A stretch of 64,000 nt of DNA from Lithospermum erythrorhizon (Eukaryota > Streptophyta > Magnoliopsida > Boraginales > Boraginaceae), in contig JADFUC010000495.1 of the NCBI GenBank assembly GCA_019722365.1, positions 1-64,000 on the forward strand. Reading direction: 5' to 3'. Each line of letters opens with the position of its first letter. Positions within the stretch are counted from its first letter, which is position 1. The notes under the pieces are model-generated. The model searched no databases. It worked only from the letters and a program-made list of their open reading frames with translations, and was not told where the DNA came from. A program made the position numbers and the translations under genes. Below are positions 47,051 to 58,849 of this stretch, piece by piece.

Positions 47051-47889
47051 TGATTTATAGACTTAATTTAGCTTCGCGCTTTTCTTACGTAGCGTATACT
47101 TGAAAAGCCTTTTCGTACTATTAATAGAGATACAAGCGATATCCATATTAGCAGCAATTAGCCAAATAATACCATTTATTCATTGAAAACAGCGTGTGTA
47201 ATAATACTCATTTTAGTTAGCGTATGCCATTTAGATAATTAGAGTTACTAAAGTGATTAGTTACACAAATAATGATTAGTTACTAAGTATCTCTATTTTC
47301 TCTACATAATGGACAATCTTAATTCAAGCGATAATACAACAAATCCTTCAAATACAACTAATAATACTCATTTTACAACAAATCCTCTAAATACAACAAA
47401 TCCTCAAAGAACATTATCCACAAGAACACACAGAGTCGTTATTTCAACAAAATATAGAAATTGTGAAATTATAATAAAAGCAATAACAAAATTAAAGAAC
47501 AATAATAAAACAATAATAAAATAATAATGAAATTGTGAGAAATTAAACACAAATAAAATTAAAAGGTAGAAATTATTAAATTTATGATTATGTAATAAAA
47601 TATTTGTTTTTACGCTTAATATTGTTGGGAAAATAAGGAATGGAGTGAAGTCAAGATACGTGAGGCAGGCCGGGCCGTGGGGAGTAGTGTCGCGGTCGCT
47701 GAACACAAGAGAAGAGAGAAAATAGAAAAAATGATTTTAAAGAGGAAAATGGTAAAAATGGTAAAGCAAAGTGTAGATGTGTAGTTAGAACCACTGACCC
47801 ACGACTCTGGCTTGTTTTCGGCCCGATTTATTGTCACGCATTCCATTTGTTAATTCATAGAAAGATAAATAATTGATATTTTAAATCAA
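47051..47889. other. Intergenic with an ACAAAT/AATACAAC low-complexity patch
   Basis: 47330-47410 is a low-complexity stretch of ACAACAAATCCTC/AATACAACT words, open by chance. No gene recognised. It marks the boundary between the hAT relic and the truncated Copia element. Confidence 0.5.
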
Positions 47890-47904
47890 AATAGTGGTGG
47901 TGCG

Positions 47905-50340
47905 AGAAGAATGATCATCCCAGCCTCAAATTGTTTTTCGGACATAATTTTAAGAGATGGAAAGAGCGGATGTTCTATCTCCGTGCCGAACTTACAGTTC
48001 TTGATTTGAGGAACCTCCTACGGTTCGGAGACAATAGTGTTTGGAGTGTAGCCGCGGATTGAGGCACAGAAACATCGACTATTTGAGTGGAATTATCTAC
48101 GACTTAATTATCGGATGATTTATATAGTGTATACTCCTTATACATTACTGCAAAGAGGTGTTGGGGCGGCCGAGTCTGAGTTAAGCCTCGAGATCTGGTA
48201 CCAAAATTTATTGTGGATAAATTTCTTGACTATAAATAGTGGATGGCGCGTTGGTGGAGGATCGAGTTTGAGGCAGAGTAATCTTCCGTGAGATTAAATG
48301 CTTTGAGGGCATGGTATTGAGCGAGATGTTCAAAGTTGCGGCGATAATTGAGAAGTTGCCACCATCTTGGAAAGACTTCAAGAATTATTTGAAGCACAAG
48401 CGAAAGGATATGAACCTGGAGCAATTATCCGTACGCTTGAGGATTGAAGAAGGCAACAGAAAGGCTGGGATTGTGAGTATCTATCCCTAATTCCTCTGCT
48501 TGGGGACTCACAAGCCTAAGGTTGTTGAGATTTGGAGCTCTTTGAGATCGCTTCGGGGGGAAGAACAAAGTGATTTTGCTCTACTGAAACACCTTCCAGA
48601 AGAGTGGTTACGCTTCTCATAGAATTCGGCGAATGCTTTTGATGGGGTATATTACAATTGTAACAAATAAGTGCTTAAATCGTGATGCAGAAAGCCCAAG
48701 AGAAGTAACAATGGAAAAACTGCGACTAATGTGGTCACTAAGGGATGGATAAGAGATCAACTTATCGGCTATGATTTACGAGGTAAAATTTGTAAGGTTA
48801 ACCCCGAAATAGTGGTGGATCGATCTTTGAGGTACAACTAGGCATGTTTACGTAGTCAAGATCCCTTTGCTACTTTTCGAGCCACTCGAGAATGGTGAGA
48901 AGATGTACATAGCCGTCGTCTGACCGCCAATATTGAGGGGAGAATGGTAGTCTTGAAGATGACCGGAAAGGTCGCTTTGAAGAATGTTTCTATGTTTTCG
49001 GAAGTTAGGAAGAACTGAGTATGCAGTCCTCTCGCCAGCAAACATGGATTTAAACTTGTAATCGAGTCTGATAAAGTTGTACTTTCTAAGTCGGGTATGT
49101 TTGTGGGAAAAGGCTATGTGTTAGATAGCCTTTTCAAGACGAATGTAATGGTTATGAATCTTTATGAATAAAAGCAGATATTCATGTTGGTATTCAAATT
49201 TAGCATAGTAAGGATTAGGTCATGTAAACTCCAATTCTTTGCGAAGAATGGTGAAGTTGAATCAACTTACCTAAAATCAGTTGTTAAAGATTTAGAGTAT
49301 TAAGAAGCTTGTGTTTGAGCTAAATCAGCGAGGCTATATTTAAGCTGTGGTTAGAAATAGTAAGCTTCTTGATCTTGTTCACGATTGATGTGTGACAGAG
49401 GCCACATTCTAATCTAAAGGTGGAAATGAATATTTTATCACCTTTGCTTAGATGATTAATACAAAATTCTTCTATGTACTTGATAGAAAGTAAAAGAGGC
49501 AATAGATAAGTTTGCCTTCTACTCAGAAGAAGTTTAAAATTCAGCAGAGAGCGATAAAAGGTGATGCAGTAACACCACCATATTCTCCTCAATCGATGAG
49601 ATTGTGAAAGGAAGAAATCGATGTTAAGAAAGAGATGATGAACGACGCCTTCTTGAGAGTAAGTTTAGGCTTATCCCGGAAATGAAGGAAGCAATCCTTA
49701 CGATGACTACATTGAGCAAAATTCCTCGTAAGGATGAGGATAAGACCCCGTTGAGTTGTTCAAGGTGAAATCCAACCTACAAACATCTTTGAGTGTGGGG
49801 TGTTTGGCAGAAAGGTCATAGTACCTCCTCTGGCAGTGTATGAGTCCTAAACCGGTTGATCTGATATTTATTGGGTATGCACACAGTAGTAAGCATATCG
49901 AGTTTAACGTGCGTAAGAGTGAGAACTAAATTGCAAGAATATAATATTAGAGTCCGCAGAATGCTATGTTCTTTGAACATGTCTTTCCTATGAGAAGTCT
50001 AATGAAGATGTTGCGACTATAATAGGACACATGAACTGATGGTAGTGTAAATCACGAGGCTGGATAGTGAAGAAAGGAAGTTGAGGCAGAAGAACCTGGA
50101 GATTGAGTAAAGAGCACTTCTCTAGAGGACGAAACCACATGTATAATGGTAAGTCGAGACACATTCGTCGACGTCATAATACCATTAGGCGATTAATCTC
50201 AAGCTGAGTTATCGATGTTGATAAGTATGCGATGAAATGATATTGTGGATCCGGTAACCAAGGGAGTTAAGACAGAATTACTAGTTGAGAATTCATCGAA
50301 AGGAATGAGATTGAAAGCCCTTGAGAAAATATGCGAATGA
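47905..50340 (+). pseudogene. Copia gag-pol remnant lacking reverse transcriptase
   Basis: Gag: FGHNFKRWKERMFYLRAEL (about 47935-47990) and [20 protein letters not shown] then [11 protein letters not shown] (48335-48470). Protease/integrase side: SDKVVLSKSGMFVGKGYVL (about 49070-49130) and NVMVMN. The end of the integrase region: VDLIFIGYAHSSKHIEFNV (about 49855-49912), then an acid-rich ESAECY.. region. The RNase H tail: DIVDPVTKGVKTELLVEN (about 50239-50292), KGMRLKALEK, TGA near 50338. Core RT motifs such as YVDD are absent. The order agrees with Copia (integrase before RT). Frames shift repeatedly, and no part is expected to be translated as a polyprotein. Confidence 0.78.
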
Positions 50341-50379
50341 GTAACAACCCTACCTAGTTGACTAGAGTCCCAGTTAAGG

Positions 50380-52920
50380 TTCCAAATTAGCGACCCGCTT
50401 GGTCGGCCGCCACGAGGTGAGAGTCATTATAATCCAGACACGAGAATCGCAAAACCGATGGGCGACTCGATTTTAAAACTACTGGAATTTCCTTTAAAGA
50501 ATATGATTACATATAATATTTCCAAAATAATCACGAGTTTAAAATTTACAATCCATCGGTGATACCTAACCAACCAACTCGATATATATACAACATATCC
50601 CAAATAAATAGTAATGCGGCAAGGCTACAAAGAGAGTAAATGCGTACTCGGGAATACCGATTGACAAGCTAGCAGAGCAAGGCTGGGTTGAAATAAAGTA
50701 CAACAATAAAAAATAGTTGACAACACATCAAAATCGGTGGCAGAATCCTCACTTGCGATGCTCACCCTGGGCACTCGAGACAACTCTCCAACGATCTCAC
50801 AAAGAACCAGCTAGTCGTCATCGACTGGCTGCAAATGAAATGCCGCCCCAAGCGAGGAGTGTAAGCCCCGCGAAGCTTAGTGAAACTTAACACCGGGGTG
50901 GAAAAACTTAAACCATGCGCCCACTGACACAGCAAATTAACACCCAAGGAGTCAATTACCGTATATATAGATATATAACGGGACTACTGCTTGAGGCCAT
51001 GTTATACTTTTGAAAGAAATTCTAAATACATTGGCTGGCATAACATAGAATATAGGATCTACGATAATGAATACAACTCCTTTGAATAAAATCATACCCG
51101 AACCACATGAGAGTACAGTCACGAGACCCAGCACAGCTATACTCCTGAGTCATCAATCACTCATCAACTAGATACCATCAGTTCACAATCACAGTGCACA
51201 TAAGTCGTCTGGCGCTCTGCAGTATAAAGGCGATAACAGCGCTCTTATGCGAGTATAAAGGCGATAAACAATGCTCTTATACCGAAGTATAAGGCGATAA
51301 ACAATATTTCTTATGCGAAGTATAAAGGCGATAAACAGCAGCTGCTCGAGTATAAAGGCGATAACCAACAGCTCTTATACCGAAGTATAAAGCTGATAAA
51401 CAAGCGGCTTCTTTATCACGAGTATAAAGGCGATAACCACGTGCTCTTAAGAGCCACACGACAGCTGACGCTGAATTCTAGGGTCATATCCTAATACTCA
51501 AGTCACCTCAAGTCATACATAACTCTAACCATCACCTCTCAATAACCAACTACTCTACTCCCAGACAATCTCCAAGCACACAGCTAAAACATCTACAATA
51601 AGTAAGTCAAACGCACAATGAAATCGACAAGGCCACGAGAAATACATAAGTATAAACGAAACCACAGAATAGCAGTCTTGACAAGGCCTGAGAGAGAAAT
51701 CGAAATATAAGTTGGTAGTTCAAGCTGTATTACTTACCTCAAGCAATCTTCAGCATACAGTTATAATCACATAATCGTATGTAGCTCGCACAAATAGATC
51801 ACGTAATCATACCATGATTACATGTATATCATTCTCATGTCGTACCCATGATAACATGTTCACACAATTTAAAGTAAGTACGTAAAAAGTAACACCCATT
51901 GAGATAAGTACTCACCTCTAGCTATCACAAAAGTCCTCACAAAAGAGCGATCGAAGGCGATGCCCCTTCCCATGATCGAGCTATGACTTGAGAAAGTATC
52001 TTCGATGCTTAATACCAAGGATTCGTTCTAGAATAAACATTACCAACTCTAATCGGAATGATTTCCTAAGCGGTCTAACATGGCAGATACTTCTTGAATT
52101 ATAATCCCGTGAATATGACAGAATCGATCCCGCTAAAATTCCATCTTATTACTTGCTCATTTACAAATCAAGCATAATTAACACTTTTTCAAACTAACTC
52201 CCTTTAATCAATTTAAATCGCCCAATTTAACATCCACAACCTTAACTTCTGATAAGGTCCCGATTAAACTCCTACACATTTAAAGTCTTATAAAAATATC
52301 ACCCAAAAGTCAACTTGAAACCTAGTAAAGTCAACTCGACCATAACATCCTCCAAGCGACATCTAAATCATAGATTCATCACTTATATACATCATAGCAT
52401 CCATAACAAACTAAGATCCATCGTAAAATTGAATTATGCAAAAGTCAACTAAAGTCAACTATATTGAAACCGATAAATATTCCAAAAAGATTTGAACTTC
52501 GCACCTTAACTCAAAGAGGAATGATGAGGAAAAGATATTCTACCAACGATCTTGAGTTTGACGACAATCGAAGAGAAATGGAAGAAAATTTCAAGGGAGG
52601 GAATGGATATCTCGGCCAAAATTTAAGATGGAGGGAAGATATTTTTTGTGTTTTAGTTTGATAAGGATGAAGGTGATAACTTGGCCATAAGTCACGAAAA
52701 ACATAGGAGTTAGGTACTGGGAACTCACATGAATCGGAGTTATCGAGCGACTTACTTGATCTAACTTAACTCGAATTATCGAGTAATACTACTAAATTAT
52801 AAATATGTCTGACTCGAAATAATCACAAAATAATATTATTATAAATTATTTATACTATAAAGGTCCGCGCCGCCGACCGAAAATTTAAATTTTTTTTTAA
52901 GCATTAGCGGGCTATTACCA
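50380..52920 (-). mobile_element. Solo LTR, copy C, inside the Copia element
   Basis: On the minus strand it runs from TGGTAATAGCCCGC (52920) to GGGTCGCTAATTTGGAA (50380) and is 2541 bp. AAAGG lies at 52921-52925 and TAAGG at 50375-50379, a 5-bp duplication with one mismatch. (An alternative reading with CCAAA on both sides shifts each end by a few bases.) The Copia sequence is continuous across the junction. It shares ordered blocks with A and B: CCGATGGGCGACTCGA, AAAATTTACAATCCATCGGTG, ATGCGGCAAGGCTACAAAGAGAG, GCGAAGCTTAGTGAAACTTAACAC, ATTTAAAGTCTTATAAAAATATC. It has its own minisatellite at 51213-51440. Confidence 0.88.
51213..51440. repeat. Minisatellite within solo LTR C
   Basis: About seven imperfect units of roughly 31-36 bp share GAGTATAAAGGCGATAAACA followed by a CTCTTATRC spacer. 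It occupies the same relative place as the array in copy B but with a different unit, sharing only the CTTATAC..AGTATAARGC core. Confidence 0.82.
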
Positions 52921-53476
52921 AAAGGGACAAAGCGGCTTCATGTGGATAAGTAGATCGCGTGAGGATTCCACTACTATTCTAGATGAGAAATAGTGATACT
53001 GCGAGGATAAAGGTTAAAGTTATGCTTTTAATAGCGCTCTAAGATCTTGAAGAGGTAATGTAGGTTACTCGAGATAATATGAGGAGTCACCTATGTGAGC
53101 TAAAGTAGGGGCGGCACAGAAGATAAATGTCGGAGGGTGCATTTCTTGTCGGCTCACTGGGGAGCTAGGCGTGTAATGAGGCTGGTGGACATAATAGTCG
53201 AGAATTAATACGAATTAAATTCGAGACACCCCGTGTGAAGTGTCATCATTTGCTACCAAAATCAGATTGGTTCCAAGACTTCATGTCTACTATGTCTCTT
53301 GTTGAGTGTTAAACATATGTACACAAAGGAAGGTTCGAAATTAAGTAGCGCTTACTATCTATCGTAGATCGGTCATTGTTACTATTACAGATTATTAAGT
53401 CTAATCTTTTTAAATTTGTATCCAGTGGGGGATATTGTTAATTTGTGATTTTATTTGAATACAAATTTTGATTCAT

Positions 53477-54451
53477 GTGGGGGATGTTGGATAATATGTT
53501 GTGAATATAAATTTGTCAATCCGTATTGTAATACATGGGTTAGGTAAACTTGGAGTGGAAATGTGAAATTTGGAAATTGACATTATACCACATAGAGGAG
53601 AGTGGGAGGAGTGCTCAGCTTTATAGTAGAGACTTCTCCAAGGCTTAGTAAATGTTCTAGTGTTGTGCGAAGCCTGCAGCGTGCACTTGAAGGTACCATC
53701 GGGGAAAATTAGCTTGAAATTGTGAATCTGGGGAGTGCGTGAATATAGCGACTTGTGAACACGAATGCAGTTCGAGAAAGGGGGGGCTCGTGCGAAGCCA
53801 CCTTTTGCTTCGGGTAGCTCGTTTTTTACACAGAGCGGTTCAAATTCAAGCCTCCTAAATGCCCAGCGGTTCAGTCGTGATAGGCATTACGGGAAATTTA
53901 TTCACGAACACTTTTATTTGGTCCGTATTTAGTGCTCCTTAATCTTGATAAACGGTTTGTTTCCAATTTCCTATTAAATCTTTATTAGCTCCTCCATAGA
54001 GGATCGAAATTACACACGAAACACACCAAATCGAGAGAGGCTACCGTTCTCATTTTTTGATTGCTTTTTCGAGGTGATAGTATATCGAAGCTCGTTCGCG
54101 GTTCGTCACAGTGGTTTGCTAGTCTTTGAGTGAAGCCATTTGTTGGGTGATTTTATCTGGAAAAGCAGTCTCCTCTCACATCTAGCATCGAAGGAAGAGA
54201 GCGAATTTGTTTTTAAGGTAAGCGTTTGCGTGACTTACGTCGGGTTATTTATATGTTATTCTGAGTGTTGTTGTAGTAGTATGAATAAGTTCTTGTTGTT
54301 CTCTCATGAAGTCTCTATTTTTAGTTCCGTCTTCGGTCGGTTTCCTCACATGCGGTCCTCGAGATCCTTATCATGGGATACCACCAAAGGATTTAATGGC
54401 AAGGATGTGCCTCAGTGCGATCGAGGAGACTAGAGCTTTCCGTTTAACCCA
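53477..54451 (+). repeat. Copia 3' LTR
   Basis: It begins just after the CATGTGGGGGATGT tract (TGTTGGATAATATG near 53484) and ends about at TTAACCCAACG (54451), where CCCAACA would be canonical. It contains CACCAAATCGAGAGAGGC and GGTTCGTCACAGTGG, typical of an R/U5 segment. With no second LTR the ends are estimated. Confidence 0.55.
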
Positions 54452-54455
54452 ACGA

Positions 54456-55516
54456 TATAAGGTTCGCTCCTTATGAAGTCGAACTTCAGCATTTTATGAA
54501 TAATAAAATCTTGCATGAATACGATCGAGGAGGTCTTGAAGCCTAGTGCGTGTGGCCGAATCAGTAAGCCCGATCTGAGAGGAAAGACTTGGACAACAAG
54601 AAAATGATGAAAAAATGGACATGCAGCAAGCGTGAGTGTTTGTTAAATTTTTAGAGGTAAATCCTGTATTGTTTAAAAAGTTTAAAAGTTGCAAAATATT
54701 TCCATCGTCCCAACATCCAAATCTCCACCTAAAGTCATGGTTTAGACCATTTTACCCCTATTGATGATATTTATTCATATTATTTCCAATCTTTTTGTAT
54801 CAATTTTATTGTTTATAACTCCTTCCATTTGAATCAAATGACATTTTTATTTTCATAAGTTGCAAGAAAATAATATTATAAATGACTTTTTTATTTTCAT
54901 AAAGTATCTAATATTATAATCTATATCTTCTTTTAATAATCTATTATTACCATCTTAACTTGTTTGAACATGTTTTGTGAAAAAATTATAAACAAAGCTT
55001 GACAATCGAACACTAATGAAAGCATATATAAAGCTACTTTCTTTACAAAATAAGGCAAATTTTCCGTTTGCCCCTCGACTTGCCGTCTTTTTAATTTCCT
55101 TTGAACTTTATATCTTTTCATACCTTACTAACGTATTTTTTATTAAATTATATAAATTTTCATATAACACGAGGACAAGAAAAGAAATGGCACAATTACT
55201 AAATTAGTGAGGCATATTTAAAAATAACTTAACATGGAAGTATTTTACAATAATTAAAATATTATATAATTTTAATTGAACCCTTTTCATCTCTACTGTG
55301 CCCGACCGCCCGTATTTATTCACTTGGTGCTTGATGATGCTTCGTACCCTCGTCGGCTATTTGGTATTGTAAATGATGATACTTCCTCCATTCACTTTTA
55401 GTTATTTTTTCTAGTCATTTGCACGTAGATTAAGAAAAATTAAAACTTCACGTTGAAAATGTAAAATTACAATTTTACATGCTAGAGATGAAATAACTTA
55501 GATTCGGTATAGCGAT
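54456..55516. other. Spacer between the Copia and Gypsy elements
   Basis: AT-rich, with short chance frames on both strands. Imperfect repeats of TGACTTTTTTATTTTCATAA-like sequence occur near 54840-54905. No gene or RNA was recognised. Confidence 0.5.
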
Positions 55517-56289
55517 TGTTTTTTAATATGATTTTAGTTGCCCGATTAGTGTTTCACGGTTAAAAAGTTAAAATTTGAATCGAATAATGATAATATAGAT
55601 TTATACGATAATATATTTTGAGAATAGAAATTTAATTTACTTGCGTGTTCGAGTTATGTTGTTAAGCAGGAAGAGAGCGAAATTGTAGACCAAAGCGAGA
55701 CCTAAACTCCAGCAAATGTTCACCTACCACTAAGTCTCGTCACTTATCACCATTAAATCAAAAACAAAAATCTTGTCTTGCTTCTTTTTTCTTACCAGAA
55801 AATTTGAACTTACACAATTTTCCTTAGATTTTTCATTTTCTTGGCAAATCTTGTGGAATCAAGTTTAATAATCTCGTTTCCCATCTCTCGTTCATCAAAG
55901 GTATGAGTTTTAATCTTCGAATTTCATTAATTGGAGCTATAGTTGACCATATAAGAGTTTGACTTTTATGTTGACTTTTAGATCTTGACTTTGTATGGAA
56001 TGAAATATTTATCTAGGTTTGGTTTAGAGAGTTTGGGGTGACTTTGAGTGATTATTGGGGTTAGAAAGTGGTGTATGTTGAGGGTTGACTTTGTTGACTT
56101 TTGTTGACTTTTTCTTAAGTTAACTTTAAATTGTAGTAGGAGGTTAGAGGACTTTAATATAGTTATTTTGGGAATAGAAGTATTGGTTTGGATATGGATT
56201 GGTAGAGATTGGGTTGAGAAAGTTTGGGGAAAGTTAGGTATAGTAGTTGAGTGTGTTTGAATTGGAGGTTGTATTTAATGGTTTATTTA

Positions 56290-57042
56290 TGTAATACACG
56301 GCTGACAAAAAGTATGTGTGTGATAATAGCTTGTTTGATTGGTACTACTCATTACCGTGAGATCGTCTTAATTTCGAGCTAAATCTCGCCAAGAACTCGA
56401 TATTAGCGTGCTTGACACAGGGGCAGATACAGGATAGGTGATGACCGACAGGGAAGTTTCTCCCGGTGAGCAGTGGGGACAAAGCGTCTTTGGAAAGACT
56501 TATGTGGTGGTTTGTGAGCCTGATCCGTCAAATCTAATAAAACACCAACCTTGTGTGCGGGCCGAGGCGTTCTGAATGAGTATCGAGGCGGAGCCGTGTC
56601 CAGGAGCCCATGGGAACTAAGTGCTATGCGGCCTGAAGTCTTCGTCGGCGGGAGCCACCTCTTGAGGCCGTAGGAGCCACCTCTGGGAATCTCGCACGGA
56701 TGGTACGAGTGCTTGGATGTGATGTGGCTGTGAGGGCGTTGAGAATTTAAGTGGGGGAGGTTGTAATACCCGACGGCAAAATGTGTGTGTATGATATGCT
56801 TGATGTAGATTTGATTGTTTTCTATTCTATTGAGATGCATCTTCTTTTTAAATTCGTCTAAAACAACTCCAATATTAGCGTGCTTGACTGGGTAATTCTT
56901 GGATGGAGTGACCGAGCTGTGAAGTTTTCGGTGAGCCGTGGTGAGGACAAAGCGTCTTTGGAAAGACTTCGTGGTGGTTTTGTGAGGCAGTCCATTGAAG
57001 ATCTAATAGCAGCGCCGACCTGTGTGCGGGCCGGGCGTTCTG
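56290..57042 (+). mobile_element. Complete TRIM copy nested in the Gypsy 5' LTR
   Basis: LTR 1 is about 56290-56572 (starts TGTAATACACGGC, ends GCGTTCTG). The internal segment is 56573-56761, with GAGTATCGAGGCGGAGCC as a possible degenerate primer site and the tract TTAAGTGGGGGAGGT at its end. LTR 2 is 56762-57042 (starts TGTAATACCCGACGG, ends GCGTTCTG). It is 753 bp in all, the same family as the 14474-16275 complex, with no coding capacity. The flanks (ATTTA and ATTAG) agree at only three of five bases, so the duplication is not convincing. The 3' LTR of the host element has been cut before the matching point. Confidence 0.78.
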
Positions 57043-57448
57043 ATTAGTTAGCCCGATTGATTTTTGGATTGGTTAGAATGTGGATTTAAAGTGTTGTGTT
57101 AGGGGTAATAAAGTGATGACCGAATATAAGGATTTATGATGTTAGTAAGTAGAATGTGAATTCGTTGAAATTTTAGAGTGTATACTAATCTTGGGGATAG
57201 GATGATTGCTAAGGAGTAGTAGATTTGAATTACGAGGCGTGGTAGATGTTATCCCTCTGAGGAATGTGTTATAATGTATAATTTCTTCTGAATAGGAGGT
57301 GAGCACGGACTGGCAGGACTACTAGAGTTATCATTACACTTTTGGCTCGAGGGTAAATTACAAATCTCACGATGGGGAACCATACATTATATATTATGTT
57401 ATATATATTTTTGCATGTGTTTAGTCATGGGACTATTTTGACATAATG

Positions 57449-57640
57449 TATTGATGATTATGATTCATGTTATGAGATAGTAGTGATTATGATTTATATT
57501 ATGAGATAGTTGTGAATATGATTCATATTGTAGGCTAGTTGTGATTATGATCCATGTTATGAGATAGTTGTGATTATGATTCATATTATGAGATAGTTGT
57601 GATTATGATTCATGTTATGAGATTGTGGTGGTCATTATAT
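57449..57640. repeat. Minisatellite in the Gypsy 5' LTR (TAGTTGTGATTATGATTCAT)
   Basis: About six units of roughly 30-33 bp, TGATTATGATTCATRTTATG followed by AGATAGTTG, with few mismatches. Confidence 0.85.
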
Positions 57641-57884
57641 GGATTTATACCGCATTATGCTGTGAATACTTGTCTTTGCGTGGTTGTGTCTTTATGTGTG
57701 TAATCTTTGTCTGAGTGTATTTTGATTGCTTTGTTTGTTATTTGTGGAGCGGTGGTGACCTTGACGGGGAGGTTTGGTGTGGTATGCATATTGGTGGGTA
57801 GCCCGCTTGGATTCGGGAGTTTGGTGTGATATGCATATTGATGGGGTATGGCCAATTAGGAGGATGGAGGTGGAGACACCGTCG

Positions 57885-58065
57885 ATTATTTGTGGAGGTA
57901 GATTCTCATTATGTGTATTATTTGTGGAGGTGGATTCTATTGTATATTATTTGTGAAGGTGGATTCGTTTGTTGGTTATTTGTGGAGATTGGATTCCTCG
58001 TTTTGTTGGTTATTTGTGGAATTTGGATTTCTCGTTTGATTCTTATTTGTGGAGGTGGATTCCTC
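57885..58065. repeat. Second minisatellite in the Gypsy 5' LTR (TTATTTGTGGAGGTGGATTC)
   Basis: Five to six units of about 30-36 bp built on TTATTTGTGGAGGTGGATTC with a variable TCGTTTTGTTGG-type spacer. It is read through by a long open frame (57826-58152) that is an artefact of the repeat. Confidence 0.82.
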
Positions 58066-58710
58066 GTTTTGATGACTTTATTATTGGGAAGTTATTTCCG
58101 CTTAAATGAATGCATTGTTGATGGTTATAAGCTCACATATAGTATTATGTGATTTGTGGGCCAGTTATTGCAAGGATATATTATATATATATAAGCATGA
58201 TTATATATGTAATTGGGTAATATACGTGGTATTTGTATTGACTTAGCTTAATAGTGACTCTGCTTTCTACATGGCGTTTTATGCCTAGGTCTCACAAGGC
58301 GTCGTTGAGGTGGTACAGGGGATGCGTGATGCGGAGGCTGGCGTGAGATTATAGGTGAGGCGGTGGTGGCATGAAGTCTCATCAATCATTCCCTGCTTTG
58401 TTGTCGACTTGTATATTTCTAGACTTGTCTGTTGTATTTCAATGAGGGGTCTGGTTGTCATACTTTTCCTATGTTGTATTTTGGATTTCTATGTATCCTT
58501 GGGTTGTATTATTCAGGTGGATTGGGTTCTGTTGTCTTTTGTTTTGTTGGATGTGTTGTTGGAACACCACGATGGAATAGAGTTTTGTCTTTGTTAATGC
58601 CGGCAGGTCATATTTGTTATTGTGTCCATCGATTGGTGACTACGGGTATGCGGGTTGTTAATGATCTCTTAACCTCAAAGCTGGCCGACTTGGGGTGAGT
58701 CGTTACAATT

Positions 58711-58732
58711 TTGAGTATCGAGCCTAGATTCG
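58711..58732 (+). promoter_or_regulatory. Primer-binding site of the Gypsy element (degenerate)
   Basis: TTGAGTATCGAGCCTAGATT resembles TTGGTATCAGAGCCTAGGTT, the plant initiator-methionine tRNA site used by many Gypsy elements. It stands four bases after the LTR's CA. Confidence 0.65.
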
Positions 58733-58849
58733 AGGATCTTTATGGTGTCTTTGTGTGTGGTTATGTGCCTAGGTTGATAGTTGTTAGAGAGTGAGTCGAT
58801 ATTGGGGGTTTAACTACTTGAGTGCGATCTTTCCTTTCTTTTGTTATTT

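Larger units (their letters stand above)
47890..54455 (+). mobile_element. Ty1/Copia element, 5'-truncated and internally deleted, with a nested solo LTR
   Basis: Coding remnants run from gag to the RNase H end (47905-50340), then a non-coding 3' stretch, purine tracts (GTGGGGGATATTGTTAA at 53427, CATGTGGGGGATGTTGG at 53475), and a 3' LTR. No 5' LTR is visible to the left of gag, so the 5' end is lost. The reverse transcriptase is missing: integrase-end sequence passes straight to the RNase H C terminus near 50150. A 2.54-kb Gypsy-type solo LTR sits at 50380-52920. Without it the element remnant is about 4.0 kb. Confidence 0.8.
55517..58707 (+). repeat. Gypsy 5' LTR (with nested TRIM and two minisatellites)
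   Basis: It spans 3191 bp, or about 2.44 kb without the TRIM copy at 56290-57042. It starts TGTTTTTTAATATG and ends TGAGTCGTTACA. The stretch CTGGCCGACTTGGGGTGAGTCG before the end parallels the GGCCGAC..GGGTC end of solo LTRs A and C. Confidence 0.72.

Noticed and set aside
54140..54433. Open frame of 97 codons with Cys- and Phe-rich sequence
   Set aside because: It falls within the estimated Copia 3' LTR, has no family resemblance and is likely chance.
56403..56840. Minus-strand open frame of 145 codons
   Set aside because: It lies entirely in the nested TRIM copy, antisense to its LTR and internal segment. Similar antisense frames appear in the other TRIM copies and none resembles a protein family.
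57826..58152. Open frame of 108 codons rich in Trp, Gly, Ile and Leu, looking like a membrane protein
   Set aside because: It is the translation of the TTATTTGTGGAGGTGGATTC minisatellite in the Gypsy LTR; its openness follows from the period and it has no other support.
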